DNA of 64,000 nt, taken from assembly GCF_900005615.1 (NCBI RefSeq), contig NZ_LN832559.1, forward strand, positions 1,084,837 through 1,148,836, written 5' to 3'. The position numbers and the translations under genes were made by a program. Below the pieces are notes generated by a model. The model had not been told where the DNA came from, ran no database searches, and saw only the letters and a program-made list of their open reading frames with translations. Positions 17,755 to 27,637 of the stretch are shown here, in pieces. This DNA is from Paracoccus aminovorans. GTDB taxonomy: Bacteria > Pseudomonadota > Alphaproteobacteria > Rhodobacterales > Rhodobacteraceae. How positions within the stretch are numbered: position 1 is the stretch's first letter; each line of letters opens with the position of its first letter.

Positions 17755-18924
17755 ATGACCGAGATGGTCTTTGGCACCACGCCCGTGCGGGCTGGTGATC
17801 CGATTCTTCCCCGCTGGTGGCGCACCCTGGACCGATGGTCCCTGGCCTGCGTGCTGGGGCTGTTCGCGGTGGGGCTTCTTCTGGGGCTGGCGGCTTCGGT
17901 GCCGCTGGCCGAAAAGAACGGCCTTCCGCAGTTCTATTACGTGACCCGGCAGGCGGTGTTCGGCGCCATGGCGCTGGTGGCGATGCTGGTGATCTCGACC
18001 TTCTCGCCGCGCATGGTGCGGCGGATCGGGGTGCTGGGCTTCCTGGCCGCGCTGGTGGTGCTGATGGCGCTGCCCTTCATCGGCACCGATTTCGGCAAGG
18101 GCGCGGTGCGCTGGCTGCGCCTGCCCGGCGGCATGTCGGTGCAGCCCTCGGAATTCCTGAAGCCGTGCTTCATCGCCATCTGCGCCTGGTTCATGGCCTC
18201 GAGCCAGGAGGTCGGCGGCCCGCCCGGAAAGATCTATTCCTTCGTCATCGCCGCGGTGGTCGTGGTGCTGCTGGCGCTGCAACCCGACTTCGGCCAGGCC
18301 TCGCTGGTGCTGTTTTCCTGGTGCGTGATGTATTTCATCGCCGGGGCGCCGCTGTATCTACTGGGCAGCGTCATGGGGCTGGCGGCGGTCGGCGGCTTCT
18401 TCGCCTATGGCGCCTCCGAGCATTTCGCCCGCCGCATCAACGGCTTCCTTGCGGCCGAGGTCGATCCGCGCACCCAGCTCGGCTATGCCTGGAACGCGAT
18501 CCAGGAGGGCGGCTTCTTCGGCGTCGGCGTCGGCGAGGGCTCGGTCAAATGGTCGCTGCCGGACGCCCATACCGACTTCATCATCGCCGTCGCGGCCGAG
18601 GAATACGGGCTGATCCTGGTGCTGATCATCATCGCGCTTTACGCCACCATCGTCATCCGCTCGCTGCTGCGCCTGCAGGACGAGCGCGATCCGTTCGCGC
18701 GCATCGGCGGCACCGGCCTTGCCTGCGCCTTCGGCGTGCAGGCGCTGATCAACATGGGCGTGGCGGTGCGGCTTTTGCCGGCCAAGGGCATGACGCTGCC
18801 CTTCGTCAGCTATGGCGGCAGTTCGGTGATCGCCTCAGGCATCGCCATGGGCATGCTGCTGGCCCTGACCCGCTCGCGCCCGCAGGGGCGCATCGGCGAC
18901 GTGCTGGGGCGGGGCCGGGGATGA
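17755..18924 (+). CDS. ftsW: peptidoglycan glycosyltransferase FtsW
   Basis: 389 residues with about ten membrane segments. FtsW is the SEDS glycosyltransferase that polymerises septal peptidoglycan with FtsI. Seen are [20 protein letters not shown] (the SEDS periplasmic loop, QPSE), [13 protein letters not shown] and the C-terminal [22 protein letters not shown]. It opens the distal half of the dcw cluster. Its stop overlaps the murG ATG (18921-18924). Confidence 0.97.
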   Translation: MTEMVFGTTPVRAGDPILPRWWRTLDRWSLACVLGLFAVGLLLGLAASVPLAEKNGLPQFYYVTRQAVFGAMALVAMLVISTFSPRMVRRIGVLGFLAALVVLMALPFIGTDFGKGAVRWLRLPGGMSVQPSEFLKPCFIAICAWFMASSQEVGGPPGKIYSFVIAAVVVVLLALQPDFGQASLVLFSWCVMYFIAGAPLYLLGSVMGLAAVGGFFAYGASEHFARRINGFLAAEVDPRTQLGYAWNAIQEGGFFGVGVGEGSVKWSLPDAHTDFIIAVAAEEYGLILVLIIIALYATIVIRSLLRLQDERDPFARIGGTGLACAFGVQALINMGVAVRLLPAKGMTLPFVSYGGSSVIASGIAMGMLLALTRSRPQGRIGDVLGRGRG

Positions 18925-20042
18925 GGAAGGCGCCGGGGATGAGCGCGGCATCGTCGCAAGGCGGGCCGCTTTGCCTGATCGCCGCCGGCGGGACCGGCGG
19001 CCACATGTTTCCGGCGCAAGCGCTGGCCGAGGTGCTGCTGGCGCGCGGCTGGCGGGTGAAGCTGTCCACCGATGAACGCGGCGCCCGCTATGCCGGCGCC
19101 TTCCCGGCCGAGGTGGCGCGCGAGGTCGTCAGCTCCGCCACCACCGCGCGGGGCGGGGCGCTGGCGAAGCTCGCCGTGCCCCTTCGCATCGGCACCGGCA
19201 TCCTGACCGCGATGCGCCGCTTTCGCGCCGACCGCCCGGCGGTGGTGGTGGGCTTCGGCGGCTATCCGACCATTCCCGCCATGGCTGCGGCGCTGGCACT
19301 GGGCATCCCGCGCATGATCCACGAACAGAACGGCGTCATGGGTCGGGTCAACATGGCCTTCGCCCGCCGCGTGAGCCGCGTCGCCTGCGGCACCTGGCCC
19401 ACGCGCCTGCCCGAGGGGGTCGAGGGCATCCACACCGGCAACCCGGTGCGCCGGGCGGTGCTGGACCAGGCCGGCGCGCCCTATGTCCCGCCGGGCCAGG
19501 GGCCGCTGAACCTGCTGGTCATCGGCGGCAGCCAGGGCGCGCGCGTGCTTTCCGACGTGGTGCCCGAAGCCATCGCCAGCCTGCCCGAGGACATGCGCCC
19601 CCGCCTTGTTGTCAGCCACCAGGCGAGGGCCGAGGATGCCGAGCGCGTCACCGCCGCCTATCGGGCGGCCGGCATCGCCGCCACGGTGCGGCCCTTCTTC
19701 GACGACGTGCCGACGCGGCTGGCGCAGGCGCAGCTGGTGGTCAGCCGGGCCGGGGCCTCGTCCATCGCCGACATCACCGTGATCGGCCGCCCGGCGATCC
19801 TGATCCCCTATGCCGCAGCCACCGCCGACCATCAGACCGCCAACGCCCGTGCCCTGGCGGAATCCGGTGCGGCGGTGCTTCTGCCCGAATCCGTGCTTGA
19901 CGCCGAAAGCCTCGCGCGCGACATCCGGGACATCCTTTCCGACAGCGCCCGCGCCACCCGAATGGCAGCGGCGGCGCTGGAGCTCGCCCGCCCCGATGCG
20001 GCGCAGCGCCTTGCAGATCTAGTAACGGACCTATCCCGATGA
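18921..20042 (+). CDS. murG: UDP-GlcNAc--lipid I GlcNAc transferase MurG
   Basis: 373 residues. It makes lipid II from lipid I at the inner membrane. Characteristic segments are [12 protein letters not shown] near the N-terminus, [22 protein letters not shown], the hinge [12 protein letters not shown] and the acceptor-domain [16 protein letters not shown]. An alternative start six codons in (MSAASSQGG) would avoid part of the overlap. ATGA overlaps join it to both ftsW and murC. Confidence 0.97.
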   Translation: MRKAPGMSAASSQGGPLCLIAAGGTGGHMFPAQALAEVLLARGWRVKLSTDERGARYAGAFPAEVAREVVSSATTARGGALAKLAVPLRIGTGILTAMRRFRADRPAVVVGFGGYPTIPAMAAALALGIPRMIHEQNGVMGRVNMAFARRVSRVACGTWPTRLPEGVEGIHTGNPVRRAVLDQAGAPYVPPGQGPLNLLVIGGSQGARVLSDVVPEAIASLPEDMRPRLVVSHQARAEDAERVTAAYRAAGIAATVRPFFDDVPTRLAQAQLVVSRAGASSIADITVIGRPAILIPYAAATADHQTANARALAESGAAVLLPESVLDAESLARDIRDILSDSARATRMAAAALELARPDAAQRLADLVTDLSR

Positions 20043-21451
20043 ACGCAGCGACCAAACTTCCGGGCGAATTGGGCCCCATCCATTTCATCGGCATCGGCGG
20101 CATCGGCATGTCGGGCATCGCCGAGGTGCTGATGACGCTGGGCTATGCCGTGCAGGGATCGGACGCGAAACGCTCGAAGATCACCGACCGGCTGGAGAAG
20201 CTGGGCGCCGCCGTCTTCGAGGGCCAGCGCGCGGAAAACATCGGCGAGGCCGGCGTGGTGGTGATCTCGACCGCGATCAAGAAGGGCAACCCCGAGCTTG
20301 AGGAAGCCCGCCGCCGCGGGTTGCCCATCGTGCGCCGGGCCGAGATGCTGGCGGAACTCATGCGCCTGCGCTCGAACGTCGCCGTGGCCGGCACGCATGG
20401 CAAGACCACCACCACCACCATGGTCGCGACGCTGCTGGATGCCGGCGGCTTCGACCCGACCGTCATCAACGGCGGCGTGATCCACGCCTATGGCTCCAAC
20501 GCCCGCGCCGGTGCCGGCGAATGGATGGTGGTCGAGGCCGACGAATCGGACGGTTCGTTCAACCGCCTGCCGGCGACCATCGCCATCGTGACCAACATCG
20601 ACCCCGAGCATATGGAGCACTGGGGCAGCTTCGACGCGCTGCGCAAGGGCTTCCAGGATTTCGTCTCGAACATCCCCTTCTACGGCCTTGCCGTCTGCTG
20701 CACCGACCACCCCGAGGTGCAGGCGCTGGTCGGCCGCACCACCGACCGCCGCGTGGTCACCTTCGGCTTCAACGCCCAGGCCGACATCCGCGCGATAAAC
20801 CTGCGCTATGAAAACGGCATCGCGCATTTCGACATTGCCCTGCAGGGCGAGGAAGACGCCCCGGTCATCGAGGACTGCACCCTGCCGATGCCCGGCGACC
20901 ACAACGTCTCGAACGCGCTGGCCGCCGTCGCGGTCGCCCGCCATCTCGGCATGAAGCGCGCCCAGATCCGCGAGGCGCTGGCCAAGTTCGGCGGCGTCGG
21001 CCGCCGCTTCACCCGCGTGGGCGAGGTGAACGGCGTCACCATCATCGACGACTACGGCCACCATCCGGTCGAGATCGCCGCCGTGCTGAAAGCCGCGCGC
21101 CAGGCCACCAAGGGCCGGGTCATCGCCGTGCACCAGCCGCACCGCTATACCCGGCTCTCCGGCCTCTTCGACGATTTCTGCACCTGCTTCAACGAGGCCG
21201 ACGTGGTCGCCATCGCCGAAGTCTATTCCGCCGGCGAGGAACCTATCCCCGGCGCCTCGCGCGACGATCTGGTGGCGGGGCTGATCGCCCACGGCCACCG
21301 CCACGCCCGCGCGGTGATGGACGAGGGCGACCTGGAGCGCCTGGTTCGCGAACAGGCCCGGCCCGGCGACATGGTGGTCTGCCTTGGCGCCGGCACCATC
21401 TCGGCCTGGGCCAACAACCTGCCCGAGCGGCTGCTGGGGCAGGCCGCATGA
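20039..21451 (+). CDS. murC: UDP-N-acetylmuramate--L-alanine ligase
   Basis: 470 residues of the ATP-dependent ligase that adds L-Ala to UDP-MurNAc. Motifs are the N-terminal [16 protein letters not shown] (UDP-MurNAc), the P-loop [47 protein letters not shown] and [15 protein letters not shown]. The length is normal. The gene overlaps murG at its start and the small DUF2484 gene at its end. Confidence 0.97.
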   Translation: MNAATKLPGELGPIHFIGIGGIGMSGIAEVLMTLGYAVQGSDAKRSKITDRLEKLGAAVFEGQRAENIGEAGVVVISTAIKKGNPELEEARRRGLPIVRRAEMLAELMRLRSNVAVAGTHGKTTTTTMVATLLDAGGFDPTVINGGVIHAYGSNARAGAGEWMVVEADESDGSFNRLPATIAIVTNIDPEHMEHWGSFDALRKGFQDFVSNIPFYGLAVCCTDHPEVQALVGRTTDRRVVTFGFNAQADIRAINLRYENGIAHFDIALQGEEDAPVIEDCTLPMPGDHNVSNALAAVAVARHLGMKRAQIREALAKFGGVGRRFTRVGEVNGVTIIDDYGHHPVEIAAVLKAARQATKGRVIAVHQPHRYTRLSGLFDDFCTCFNEADVVAIAEVYSAGEEPIPGASRDDLVAGLIAHGHRHARAVMDEGDLERLVREQARPGDMVVCLGAGTISAWANNLPERLLGQAA

Positions 21452-21720
21452 TGCTGCTGGTCGGCCACCCGTTCGTCGCGGCGCTTTGCGCGGTCCTGTG
21501 GGGCGTGCTGGCCTGCCTGCTGCCCTTCGTGCGGCTGCGCTGGCGCCATGCCGCGTTGTGGACGCTGGTGCTGTGCGGCGTGCCGGTGCTGGGCTGGCTG
21601 ACTTATCTCTGCGGCCCGGGCTTCGGCGTGCTGTTCCTGTCGCTGGGCCTGTCGCTGCTGGTCTGGCCGCCGTTCGAGACCCGCCGCCGCCGCGCGCCGG
21701 CGCAACGCGGGCTGCGCTGA
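21448..21720 (+). CDS. DUF2484 small membrane protein
   Basis: 90 residues with two or three hydrophobic helices ([51 protein letters not shown]) and a basic tail [15 protein letters not shown]2484 proteins sit between murC and murB in many Rhodobacterales, so a role tied to envelope growth is plausible but unproven. The gene is coupled to murC by ATGA. Confidence 0.8.
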   Translation: MMLLVGHPFVAALCAVLWGVLACLLPFVRLRWRHAALWTLVLCGVPVLGWLTYLCGPGFGVLFLSLGLSLLVWPPFETRRRRAPAQRGLR

Positions 21721-21726
21721 GGCGGC

Positions 21727-22092
21727 ATGGAGATCGTCTGGCTCATCGTCGCCGTGGCGGTGGCGCTGACCGTCAGCATCGGCGCGATCCGCGCCGCCGC
21801 CCGCAGCTGGGCGCCGCTCGCGCTGCAACTGGCGCTGCTGCTCGGCTCGGCCGGTGCCTGCTATCTGATCGGAGGCGCCAAGACCGGCGGCTATCTTGCC
21901 GGGATCATCGGCGCGCTGCTGTGCCTGCTCATGCTGATCGCCGCCGGCGGTCTGGCGCTGGGGGCGGCCGGTCGCTGGCTCTGGGATCGGCTGCGCCCCG
22001 CCACGGCCGGCGCGTCGCCCGCCGCGGCTTGGGACGTCTGGGTGATCGGCGGGCTTGCGGCCCTGGCGGTGCTGCTCAGCGCGCTGGAATAG
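21727..22092 (+). CDS. small membrane protein of unknown family
   Basis: 121 residues with an N-terminal transmembrane helix (WLIVAVAVALTVSIGAI), a second (LALQLALLLGSAGACYLI), a third (AGIIGALLCLLMLIAAGGL) and a C-terminal one (WVIGGLAALAVLLSALE). No domain recognised. It follows DUF2484 by 6 bp on the same strand and is the last forward gene before two reverse genes interrupt the cluster. Confidence 0.65.
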   Translation: MEIVWLIVAVAVALTVSIGAIRAAARSWAPLALQLALLLGSAGACYLIGGAKTGGYLAGIIGALLCLLMLIAAGGLALGAAGRWLWDRLRPATAGASPAAAWDVWVIGGLAALAVLLSALE

Positions 22093-22100
22093 AGTGGCGG

Positions 22101-22709
22101 TCAGGTGTTGAAGCCGACCGCGGAAGCGTTCAGCAACTGCATGGCCATGACCAGCTCGAACAGGCGCAGCGTTTCGTTGTCCCACGCGGCCAGGGGTGCG
22201 TCTTGCCTGTCGCGGCTCTTCTGCCTCTCGATGATCGCCGCAAGGATCCCGGCTGCCTGATCCGCCGCCACGCGCAGCGCCAGCAGGTAATCGGCCTGGG
22301 TCTCGATCTCGCCCAAGCCGGGCGCGTCGGGCGTCGCGCCGAGGATGGTCTTGATCTGCTCGGCGAACCGCTTGGGAATGGGCAGCGGCTGATTGGCGAG
22401 CTCTGCCGCGTCCGCCCCGGACAGAAGCGCGGTGATTTCGCTCACGGCCATGGCAAGGCGGGTCGCGGCCGCTTGCAGCAGTTCGACCATCTGCTTCGCA
22501 TTCACGGCGGCGGCCTTGATCGCCTGCGCGAGCGCACATTGTGCATCCTGCGTCTCGTTCAGCGGATCGCTGGCGGGCAGGAAAGGCAGGGACGTATCGC
22601 CCTGTTGCGCCTGGCCGCGCGCCACCAGCCCCAGGATCGCCGCGCTGGCCGTCGCGACCGATATCAGCCCGCGCCGGGTGACGGCGCCTGTTTGGGTTGC
22701 TTCAGGCAT
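22101..22709 (-). CDS. secreted protein of unknown family with Tat-like signal
   Basis: 202 residues. The N-terminus [21 protein letters not shown], ending at GQAQQ, looks like a twin-arginine signal with a cleavage site near residue 35. The mature part is almost entirely helical and Ala/Leu/Gln-rich (QCALAQAIKAAAVNAKQMVELLQ, then FAEQIKTILGATPDAPGLGEIE). No domain was recognised. It overlaps the upstream reverse gene by 46 bp. The pair sits head-to-tail against the dcw genes, on the opposite strand. Confidence 0.6.
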   Translation of the reverse strand: MPEATQTGAVTRRGLISVATASAAILGLVARGQAQQGDTSLPFLPASDPLNETQDAQCALAQAIKAAAVNAKQMVELLQAAATRLAMAVSEITALLSGADAAELANQPLPIPKRFAEQIKTILGATPDAPGLGEIETQADYLLALRVAADQAAGILAAIIERQKSRDRQDAPLAAWDNETLRLFELVMAMQLLNASAVGFNT

Positions 22710-23101
22710 GTCCGCAGCCTTTCTGTCAGGGTTTCGGCAGGTTCGGAAACCGCTGTGTCTGCGCCGCCGGCAGGCGCGGCATGCGGCATCGCGGCGAAGA
22801 ATGACTTGCGCTCCAGAAAGGCGGCGATGCCGTCATAGGCCTCCTGGCGCAAGGTCGCGCAAACCGAGTCGACGACGCTGCCCAGCGTCCGGGCAAGCTC
22901 GTCGTCCCGTCCAAGCCCTTGGAATTTTTCGGCCCAGACGATCTCATAGATCAGCATCGCCAGCTTGCGCTGCACTTCGGTGGGCGGATCACCTTCGCGA
23001 AAGCTTCCGGTCGCATGGCGGTCACCGGTGAACTCTTGCAACGTCCCGGCAATCCGTGCCGATTGACGCCCCGCGCAACGGTGATTAACCACGCGAGCCA
23101 T
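22664..23101 (-). CDS. uncharacterised helical protein, start uncertain
   Basis: Up to 145 residues. The convincing part is [19 protein letters not shown] through [20 protein letters not shown], an amphipathic helical region; nothing is recognised. The longest reading begins at an ATG whose bases overlap the murB start on the other strand, which is unlikely. In-frame TTG (23041), GTG (22975) and ATG (22957) codons are alternatives. It is probably co-transcribed with the Tat-signal protein that follows. The two may be functionally linked, but nothing in the sequence says how. Confidence 0.5.
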   Translation of the reverse strand: MARVVNHRCAGRQSARIAGTLQEFTGDRHATGSFREGDPPTEVQRKLAMLIYEIVWAEKFQGLGRDDELARTLGSVVDSVCATLRQEAYDGIAAFLERKSFFAAMPHAAPAGGADTAVSEPAETLTERLRTCLKQPKQAPSPGAG

Positions 23102-24020
23102 GAGCCACACGCTTCCCACGCCCCGCGGCGCCCTGACCCCGAACCGCCCGCTCGCCGACCTGACCTGGCTGCGCGTCGGAGGCCCCGCCGACTGGCTGTT
23201 CCAGCCCGCGGACGAGGCAGATCTGGCCGATTTCCTCGCCGCGCTCGACCCCGCCGTGCCGGTTTTTCCGATGGGCGTCGGCTCGAACCTGATCGTGCGC
23301 GACGGTGGCATCCGCGGCGTGGTGATCCGGGTGGGCCGCGGATTCAACACCATTGAAATCGCGGGGGAAACCGTCATCGCCGGCGCCGCCGCGCTGGACG
23401 CCCATGTCGCCCGCAAGGCGGCCGAGGCCGGGCGCGACCTGACCTTCCTGCGCACCATTCCCGGCGGCATCGGCGGCGCCGTGCGCATGAATGCCGGCTG
23501 CTATGGCAGCTATGTCGCCGACCACCTGGTCTCGGTTCGGGTCGTGGCGCGTGACGGCAGCATCCACGATCTGCCCGCCGATGCGCTGAACCTCGCCTAT
23601 CGCCACGCCGATCTGCCCGAGGGCTGGGTGGTGACCCGCGCCACCTTCCGCGCGGCCTCGGGGGAACCCGCTGAACTGGCTGCGAAAATGGACGATCAGC
23701 TGGCCCGCCGCGACGCCAGTCAGCCGACCCGCGACCGCTCGGCCGGCTCGACCTTCCGCAACCCGGCCGGCTTTTCCTCGACCGGCCGTGCCGACGACTC
23801 GCATGAGCTCAAGGCATGGAGCCTGATCGATGCCGCCGGGCTGCGCGGCCATCGTCTGGGCGGGGCGCAAATGTCTGAAAAGCACCCGAATTTCCTGCTG
23901 AACGCCGAAGGCGCCACGGCAGCAGAGCTGGAATCCCTGGGCGAGCTGGTCCGCGACAGGGTGCGCGAAAGCTCGGGGCATGAGCTGCAATGGGAAGTCA
24001 TCCGCGTGGGTGAGCCGTAA
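23100..24020 (+). CDS. murB: UDP-N-acetylenolpyruvoylglucosamine reductase
   Basis: 306 residues. This FAD-dependent enzyme reduces UDP-GlcNAc-enolpyruvate to UDP-MurNAc. The FAD-binding block [16 protein letters not shown], the [17 protein letters not shown] segment, and the catalytic-Ser segment SAGSTFRNP (proton donor) are seen, with a final glutamate region LQWEVIRVG. The layout matches type II MurB. It precedes ddl by about 110 bp. Confidence 0.96.
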   Translation: MSHTLPTPRGALTPNRPLADLTWLRVGGPADWLFQPADEADLADFLAALDPAVPVFPMGVGSNLIVRDGGIRGVVIRVGRGFNTIEIAGETVIAGAAALDAHVARKAAEAGRDLTFLRTIPGGIGGAVRMNAGCYGSYVADHLVSVRVVARDGSIHDLPADALNLAYRHADLPEGWVVTRATFRAASGEPAELAAKMDDQLARRDASQPTRDRSAGSTFRNPAGFSSTGRADDSHELKAWSLIDAAGLRGHRLGGAQMSEKHPNFLLNAEGATAAELESLGELVRDRVRESSGHELQWEVIRVGEP

Positions 24021-24136
24021 CCCGCCGTTATCCCCGGAAATCTCGCCCCAGACGCGAAAAGGGACTTTTGCGATTCTGCGCAACCCGCTATCCTGCCGAG
24101 ATAAACACCCGGACAAACCGGGAGAATGAGGCAAAA

Positions 24137-25060
24137 TTGGCGGGCAGGTCGAGCAGGACAGCCCCGAAAGTCGTGGTCCTGATGGGCGGACCCTCGGCCG
24201 AGCGCGAGGTTTCCCTCTCGTCCGGGCGGGAATGCGCGAAGGCGCTGCGGCAGGCGGGCTATGAAGTCGTCGAATTGGATGCGGGCAGGGATCTGCCCGC
24301 GCGTCTGGTCGATGCCGCGCCGGACGTGGTCTTCAACGCGCTGCACGGCCGTTGGGGCGAGGACGGCTGCGTCCAGGGCCTGATGGAGTGGCTGGGGCTG
24401 CGCTACACCCATTCCGGCGTGCTGGCCTCGGCGCTGGCCATGGACAAGTCCCGGGCGAAGCAGGCGTTTCGCGAGGCGGGCATTCCTGTCGTCGAAAGCG
24501 TCATCGCCGACGCGGCCGAGGTGTGCACCCGCCACGTCCTGCCGCCGCCCTATGTCGTCAAGCCGAATGACGAGGGCTCCTCGGTCGGGGTCTATATCGT
24601 CCACGAGGCCGCCAACGCCCCGCCGCAGCTCTCGGACCAGATGCCCGCGCGGGTCATGGTCGAGACCTATGCCCCCGGCCGCGAGTTGACCGTCGCCGTG
24701 CTGGGCGACCGGGCGCTCGGCGTGACCGAGATCGTCACCGAGGGCTGGTACGACTACGACGCGAAATACAAGCCCGGCGGCTCGCGCCACGTCGTCCCGG
24801 CCGAGATCCCGGCCGAGATCGATGCCGCCTGCCGCGACTTCGCCGTCAGGGCGCATCAGGCGCTGGGGTGCCGCGGCCTGTCGCGCAGCGATTTCCGCTG
24901 GGACGAATCGCGCGGCCTGGCCGGGCTGATCATCCTTGAAACCAACACCCAGCCGGGGATGACGCCGACCTCGCTGGCGCCGGAGCAGGCGGCGCATGTC
25001 GGCATGGACTTTCCCGCGCTCTGCCGCTGGATCGTCGAGGAGGCGCTATGCAGGGCTTGA
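24137..25060 (+). CDS. ddl: D-alanine--D-alanine ligase
   Basis: 307 residues from a TTG start ([18 protein letters not shown]), the first position where family similarity begins. An earlier in-frame TTG at 24068 would add 23 unrelated residues. It makes D-Ala-D-Ala for peptidoglycan. ATP-grasp features are [42 protein letters not shown] and the C-terminal [18 protein letters not shown] five bases before the TTG could be its ribosome site. The C-terminus overlaps ftsQ by 13 bp. Confidence 0.9.
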   Translation: MAGRSSRTAPKVVVLMGGPSAEREVSLSSGRECAKALRQAGYEVVELDAGRDLPARLVDAAPDVVFNALHGRWGEDGCVQGLMEWLGLRYTHSGVLASALAMDKSRAKQAFREAGIPVVESVIADAAEVCTRHVLPPPYVVKPNDEGSSVGVYIVHEAANAPPQLSDQMPARVMVETYAPGRELTVAVLGDRALGVTEIVTEGWYDYDAKYKPGGSRHVVPAEIPAEIDAACRDFAVRAHQALGCRGLSRSDFRWDESRGLAGLIILETNTQPGMTPTSLAPEQAAHVGMDFPALCRWIVEEALCRA

Positions 25061-26067
25061 ACTTCCATCGCGGTCAGGATGCCGGCCGGCCGGCGCCGGT
25101 GCGTCATGCGCCCGCGCGGCCCGCGCCGTCGCAGCAGCCGCGCCCGGTGCGCAAGGACCCGGCGCCGTCGCGGCTGGCCTATCGGCTGAACCGGATGATG
25201 CTGCGGCCGCTGGTGCGGCGGCTGGTGCATGTCGGGCTGCCGGCCTTTCTGGCGGCGCTGGTGGCGGGGATCTGGCTGTCGGACGACACCCGCCGTGCGC
25301 ATCTGACCGGCGGGCTCGACGCGCTGGTGGACCGGGTGCAGAACCGCGACGAATTCCTGGTCAAGATGATGACCATCGAGGGCGCCTCGCCGGTGGTGGA
25401 CAAGGGGCTGCGGGCGATGCTGCCGGTCGAGCTGCCGGCGTCGAGCTTTGACATCGACCTGGAAAAGCTGCGCGAGCGGGTGCTGAAGCTGGATGCGGTC
25501 GAGGCGGTGGACCTGCGCATCAAGCCCGGCGGCGTGCTGTCGGCGGTGGTGACGGAACGGGTGCCGGCGCTGCTGTGGCGCCACGCCCGCGGCATCGAGC
25601 TGCTGGACAAGACCGGGCACCGCGTCGCCTCGGTCACCTCGCGCGAGGTGCGGGGCGACCTGCCGATCATCTCGGGCGAGGGCGCCGACCGCGCCGCGGC
25701 CGAGGCGCTGGCGCTGATCGACGCCGCCGGGCCGATCCTGCCGCGCCTGCGCGGGCTGGAACGCATGGGCGAACGGCGCTGGGACGTGGTGCTGGACCGC
25801 GGCCAGCGCATCAAACTGCCCGAGAACGGCGCGCTGCCGGCGCTGGAGCGCGCCATCGCCATCGACCGCGCCCAGCACATGCTGGACCGCGACCTGTCGG
25901 TCGTGGACCTGCGCCAGCAGCAGCGCCCGGTGGTGCAACTGGGGCTGGAGGCGCAGAACGCCATCCGCCGCGCCCGGGGCCAGCCCGAACTGGGTCCGGA
26001 CGGCAAGGCCATCGCCGCCGAGACGGCGAAGAAGACATCGGGAAACGGCAAGAAGAAAAGCGGCTAA
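25048..26067 (+). CDS. ftsQ: cell division protein FtsQ
   Basis: 339 residues with a proline/arginine-rich cytosolic N-terminus of about 60 residues, a single transmembrane helix (about 65-85, [14 protein letters not shown]), then a POTRA-type domain and the FtsQ beta domain. FtsQ helps recruit FtsB/FtsL and later divisome proteins. A lysine-rich C-terminal tail ([13 protein letters not shown]) extends beyond the core, as seen in Rhodobacteraceae FtsQ. It overlaps ddl and is followed by ftsA after 21 bp. Confidence 0.92.
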   Translation: MQGLNFHRGQDAGRPAPVRHAPARPAPSQQPRPVRKDPAPSRLAYRLNRMMLRPLVRRLVHVGLPAFLAALVAGIWLSDDTRRAHLTGGLDALVDRVQNRDEFLVKMMTIEGASPVVDKGLRAMLPVELPASSFDIDLEKLRERVLKLDAVEAVDLRIKPGGVLSAVVTERVPALLWRHARGIELLDKTGHRVASVTSREVRGDLPIISGEGADRAAAEALALIDAAGPILPRLRGLERMGERRWDVVLDRGQRIKLPENGALPALERAIAIDRAQHMLDRDLSVVDLRQQQRPVVQLGLEAQNAIRRARGQPELGPDGKAIAAETAKKTSGNGKKKSG

Positions 26068-26088
26068 CAGCTTGAAGGGGCAGCAGAG

Positions 26089-27423
26089 ATGAAGGATCTG
26101 TACGAGGGGCAGCGGGCGATGCGGAGCATGCGCCGCCAGGCCATGCAGCGCGGGGTCATCGCGGTTCTGGACATCGGCACCTCGAAGATCGCCTGCCTCG
26201 TGCTGCAATTCGACGGCCCCAGCCAGTTCCGCGAGACGGACGGGGTCGGCCCCATGGCCGGCCAGTCGAATTTCCGCGTCATCGGCACCGCCACCACCCG
26301 CTCGCGCGGCCTGCGCTATGGCGAGATCGAGACCATGGCCGAGACCGAGCGCGCCATCCGCACCGTCATCCAGTCGGCGCAGAAGGTGGCGGGCGTGCGT
26401 GTCGATCACGTCATCGCCTGCATCTCGGGCGCGCGGCCGGCAAGCTATGGGCTGGCCGGAGAGATCGCGCTGCCTTCGGGCAAGGTGGGCGAGGGCGACG
26501 TCGCCCGCGTGCTTGCCGCCTGCGACGTGCCGGATTTCGGCCGCGGCCGCGAGGTGCTGCACGCCCAGCCGGTGAATTTCGCCCTGGACGGCCGCTCGGG
26601 GCTTTCGGACCCGCGCGACCAGTCCGGCGGCCGGCTGGCCTGCGACATGCATGTGCTGACCATCGACGGCGACGCCGCCGGCAACCTGGTGCACTGCATC
26701 CGCCGCTGCGACATGGAGCTGGCCGGGGTGGCCTCGGCCTCTTACGCCTCGGGGCTGGCGGCGCTGGTCGAGGACGAGCAGGAGCTGGGCGCGGCCTGCG
26801 TGGACTTGGGCGGCGGCACCACCGGGGTTTCCGTCTTTATCAAGAAACACATGATCTTCGCCGATGCTGTTCGATTCGGCGGGGAATTGATCACCCAGGA
26901 CATCGCCAAGGGCCTGCGCGTCAGCCATGCCGTGGCCGAGCGGCTGAAGACGCTGCACGGCGGCGTCGAGGCCACCGGACGCGACGACCGCGAGATGATC
27001 GAGCTGGGCGGCGAGACCGGCGATTGGGAGACCGACCGCCGCAGCGGCAGCCGCGCCGACCTGATCGGCATCATGCGGCCGCGGGTCGAGGAGATCCTGG
27101 AAAACGTCGCCGGGATCCTGGACGCGGCGGGCTTCGATTCGATGCCCTCGCGCCAGATCGTGCTGACCGGCGGCGGCAGCCAGATCCCGGGGCTGGACGC
27201 GCTGGCCGCGCGCATGCTGGGCCAGAACGTCCGCATCGGCCGGCCGCTGCGCATCCAGGGCCTGCCGCATAACGCGACCGCGCCGGGGTTTTCCTCGGCC
27301 ATCGGGCTGGCGCTGCTGACCGCCCATCCGCAGGACGAATGGTGGGATTTCGACATGCCCGCCGAACATTATCCGGCGCGCAGCCTGCGTCGGGCCTATC
27401 GCTGGTTTCGCAGCAACTGGTAG
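26089..27423 (+). CDS. ftsA: cell division protein FtsA
   Basis: 444 residues of the actin-like protein that tethers FtsZ to the membrane. ATP-site motifs are AVLDIGTSKIACLVLQF, CVDLGGGTTGVSVF and VLTGGGSQIPG. The SHS2/1C subdomain lies between. The C-terminus RRAYRWFRSNW is an amphipathic helix suited to membrane binding. A 214 bp untranslated gap separates it from ftsZ. Confidence 0.96.
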   Translation: MKDLYEGQRAMRSMRRQAMQRGVIAVLDIGTSKIACLVLQFDGPSQFRETDGVGPMAGQSNFRVIGTATTRSRGLRYGEIETMAETERAIRTVIQSAQKVAGVRVDHVIACISGARPASYGLAGEIALPSGKVGEGDVARVLAACDVPDFGRGREVLHAQPVNFALDGRSGLSDPRDQSGGRLACDMHVLTIDGDAAGNLVHCIRRCDMELAGVASASYASGLAALVEDEQELGAACVDLGGGTTGVSVFIKKHMIFADAVRFGGELITQDIAKGLRVSHAVAERLKTLHGGVEATGRDDREMIELGGETGDWETDRRSGSRADLIGIMRPRVEEILENVAGILDAAGFDSMPSRQIVLTGGGSQIPGLDALAARMLGQNVRIGRPLRIQGLPHNATAPGFSSAIGLALLTAHPQDEWWDFDMPAEHYPARSLRRAYRWFRSNW

Positions 27424-27560
27424 TTGCGAAAAACCCGATGCGGTGGTGCGGACGGGCGTCCCCACCACATGCTGGAGAATGGGCAAGATACCGCCTAAAA
27501 CACCGGTCAATACCGCCATATTTGGTGTCCGAACTGTGTTTTTCGGGTGACGCTGCGGGC

Positions 27561-27593
27561 GAATCTGGCTAGGCTGGCCCGCATAGGGGATTC
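27561..27593. promoter_or_regulatory. two GANTC (CcrM-type) sites upstream of ftsZ
   Basis: GAATC at 27561-27565 and GATTC at 27589-27593 lie 45-77 bp before the ftsZ start in the ftsA-ftsZ gap. In Caulobacter, GANTC methylation by CcrM modulates ftsZ transcription. The presence of two sites here is seen directly; a regulatory role is inference. No convincing -35/-10 pair was identified. Confidence 0.35.
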
Positions 27594-27637
27594 GACCGGG
27601 CGCACATGTCCGGCACAACAAACAAGGCAGGCGAGAC

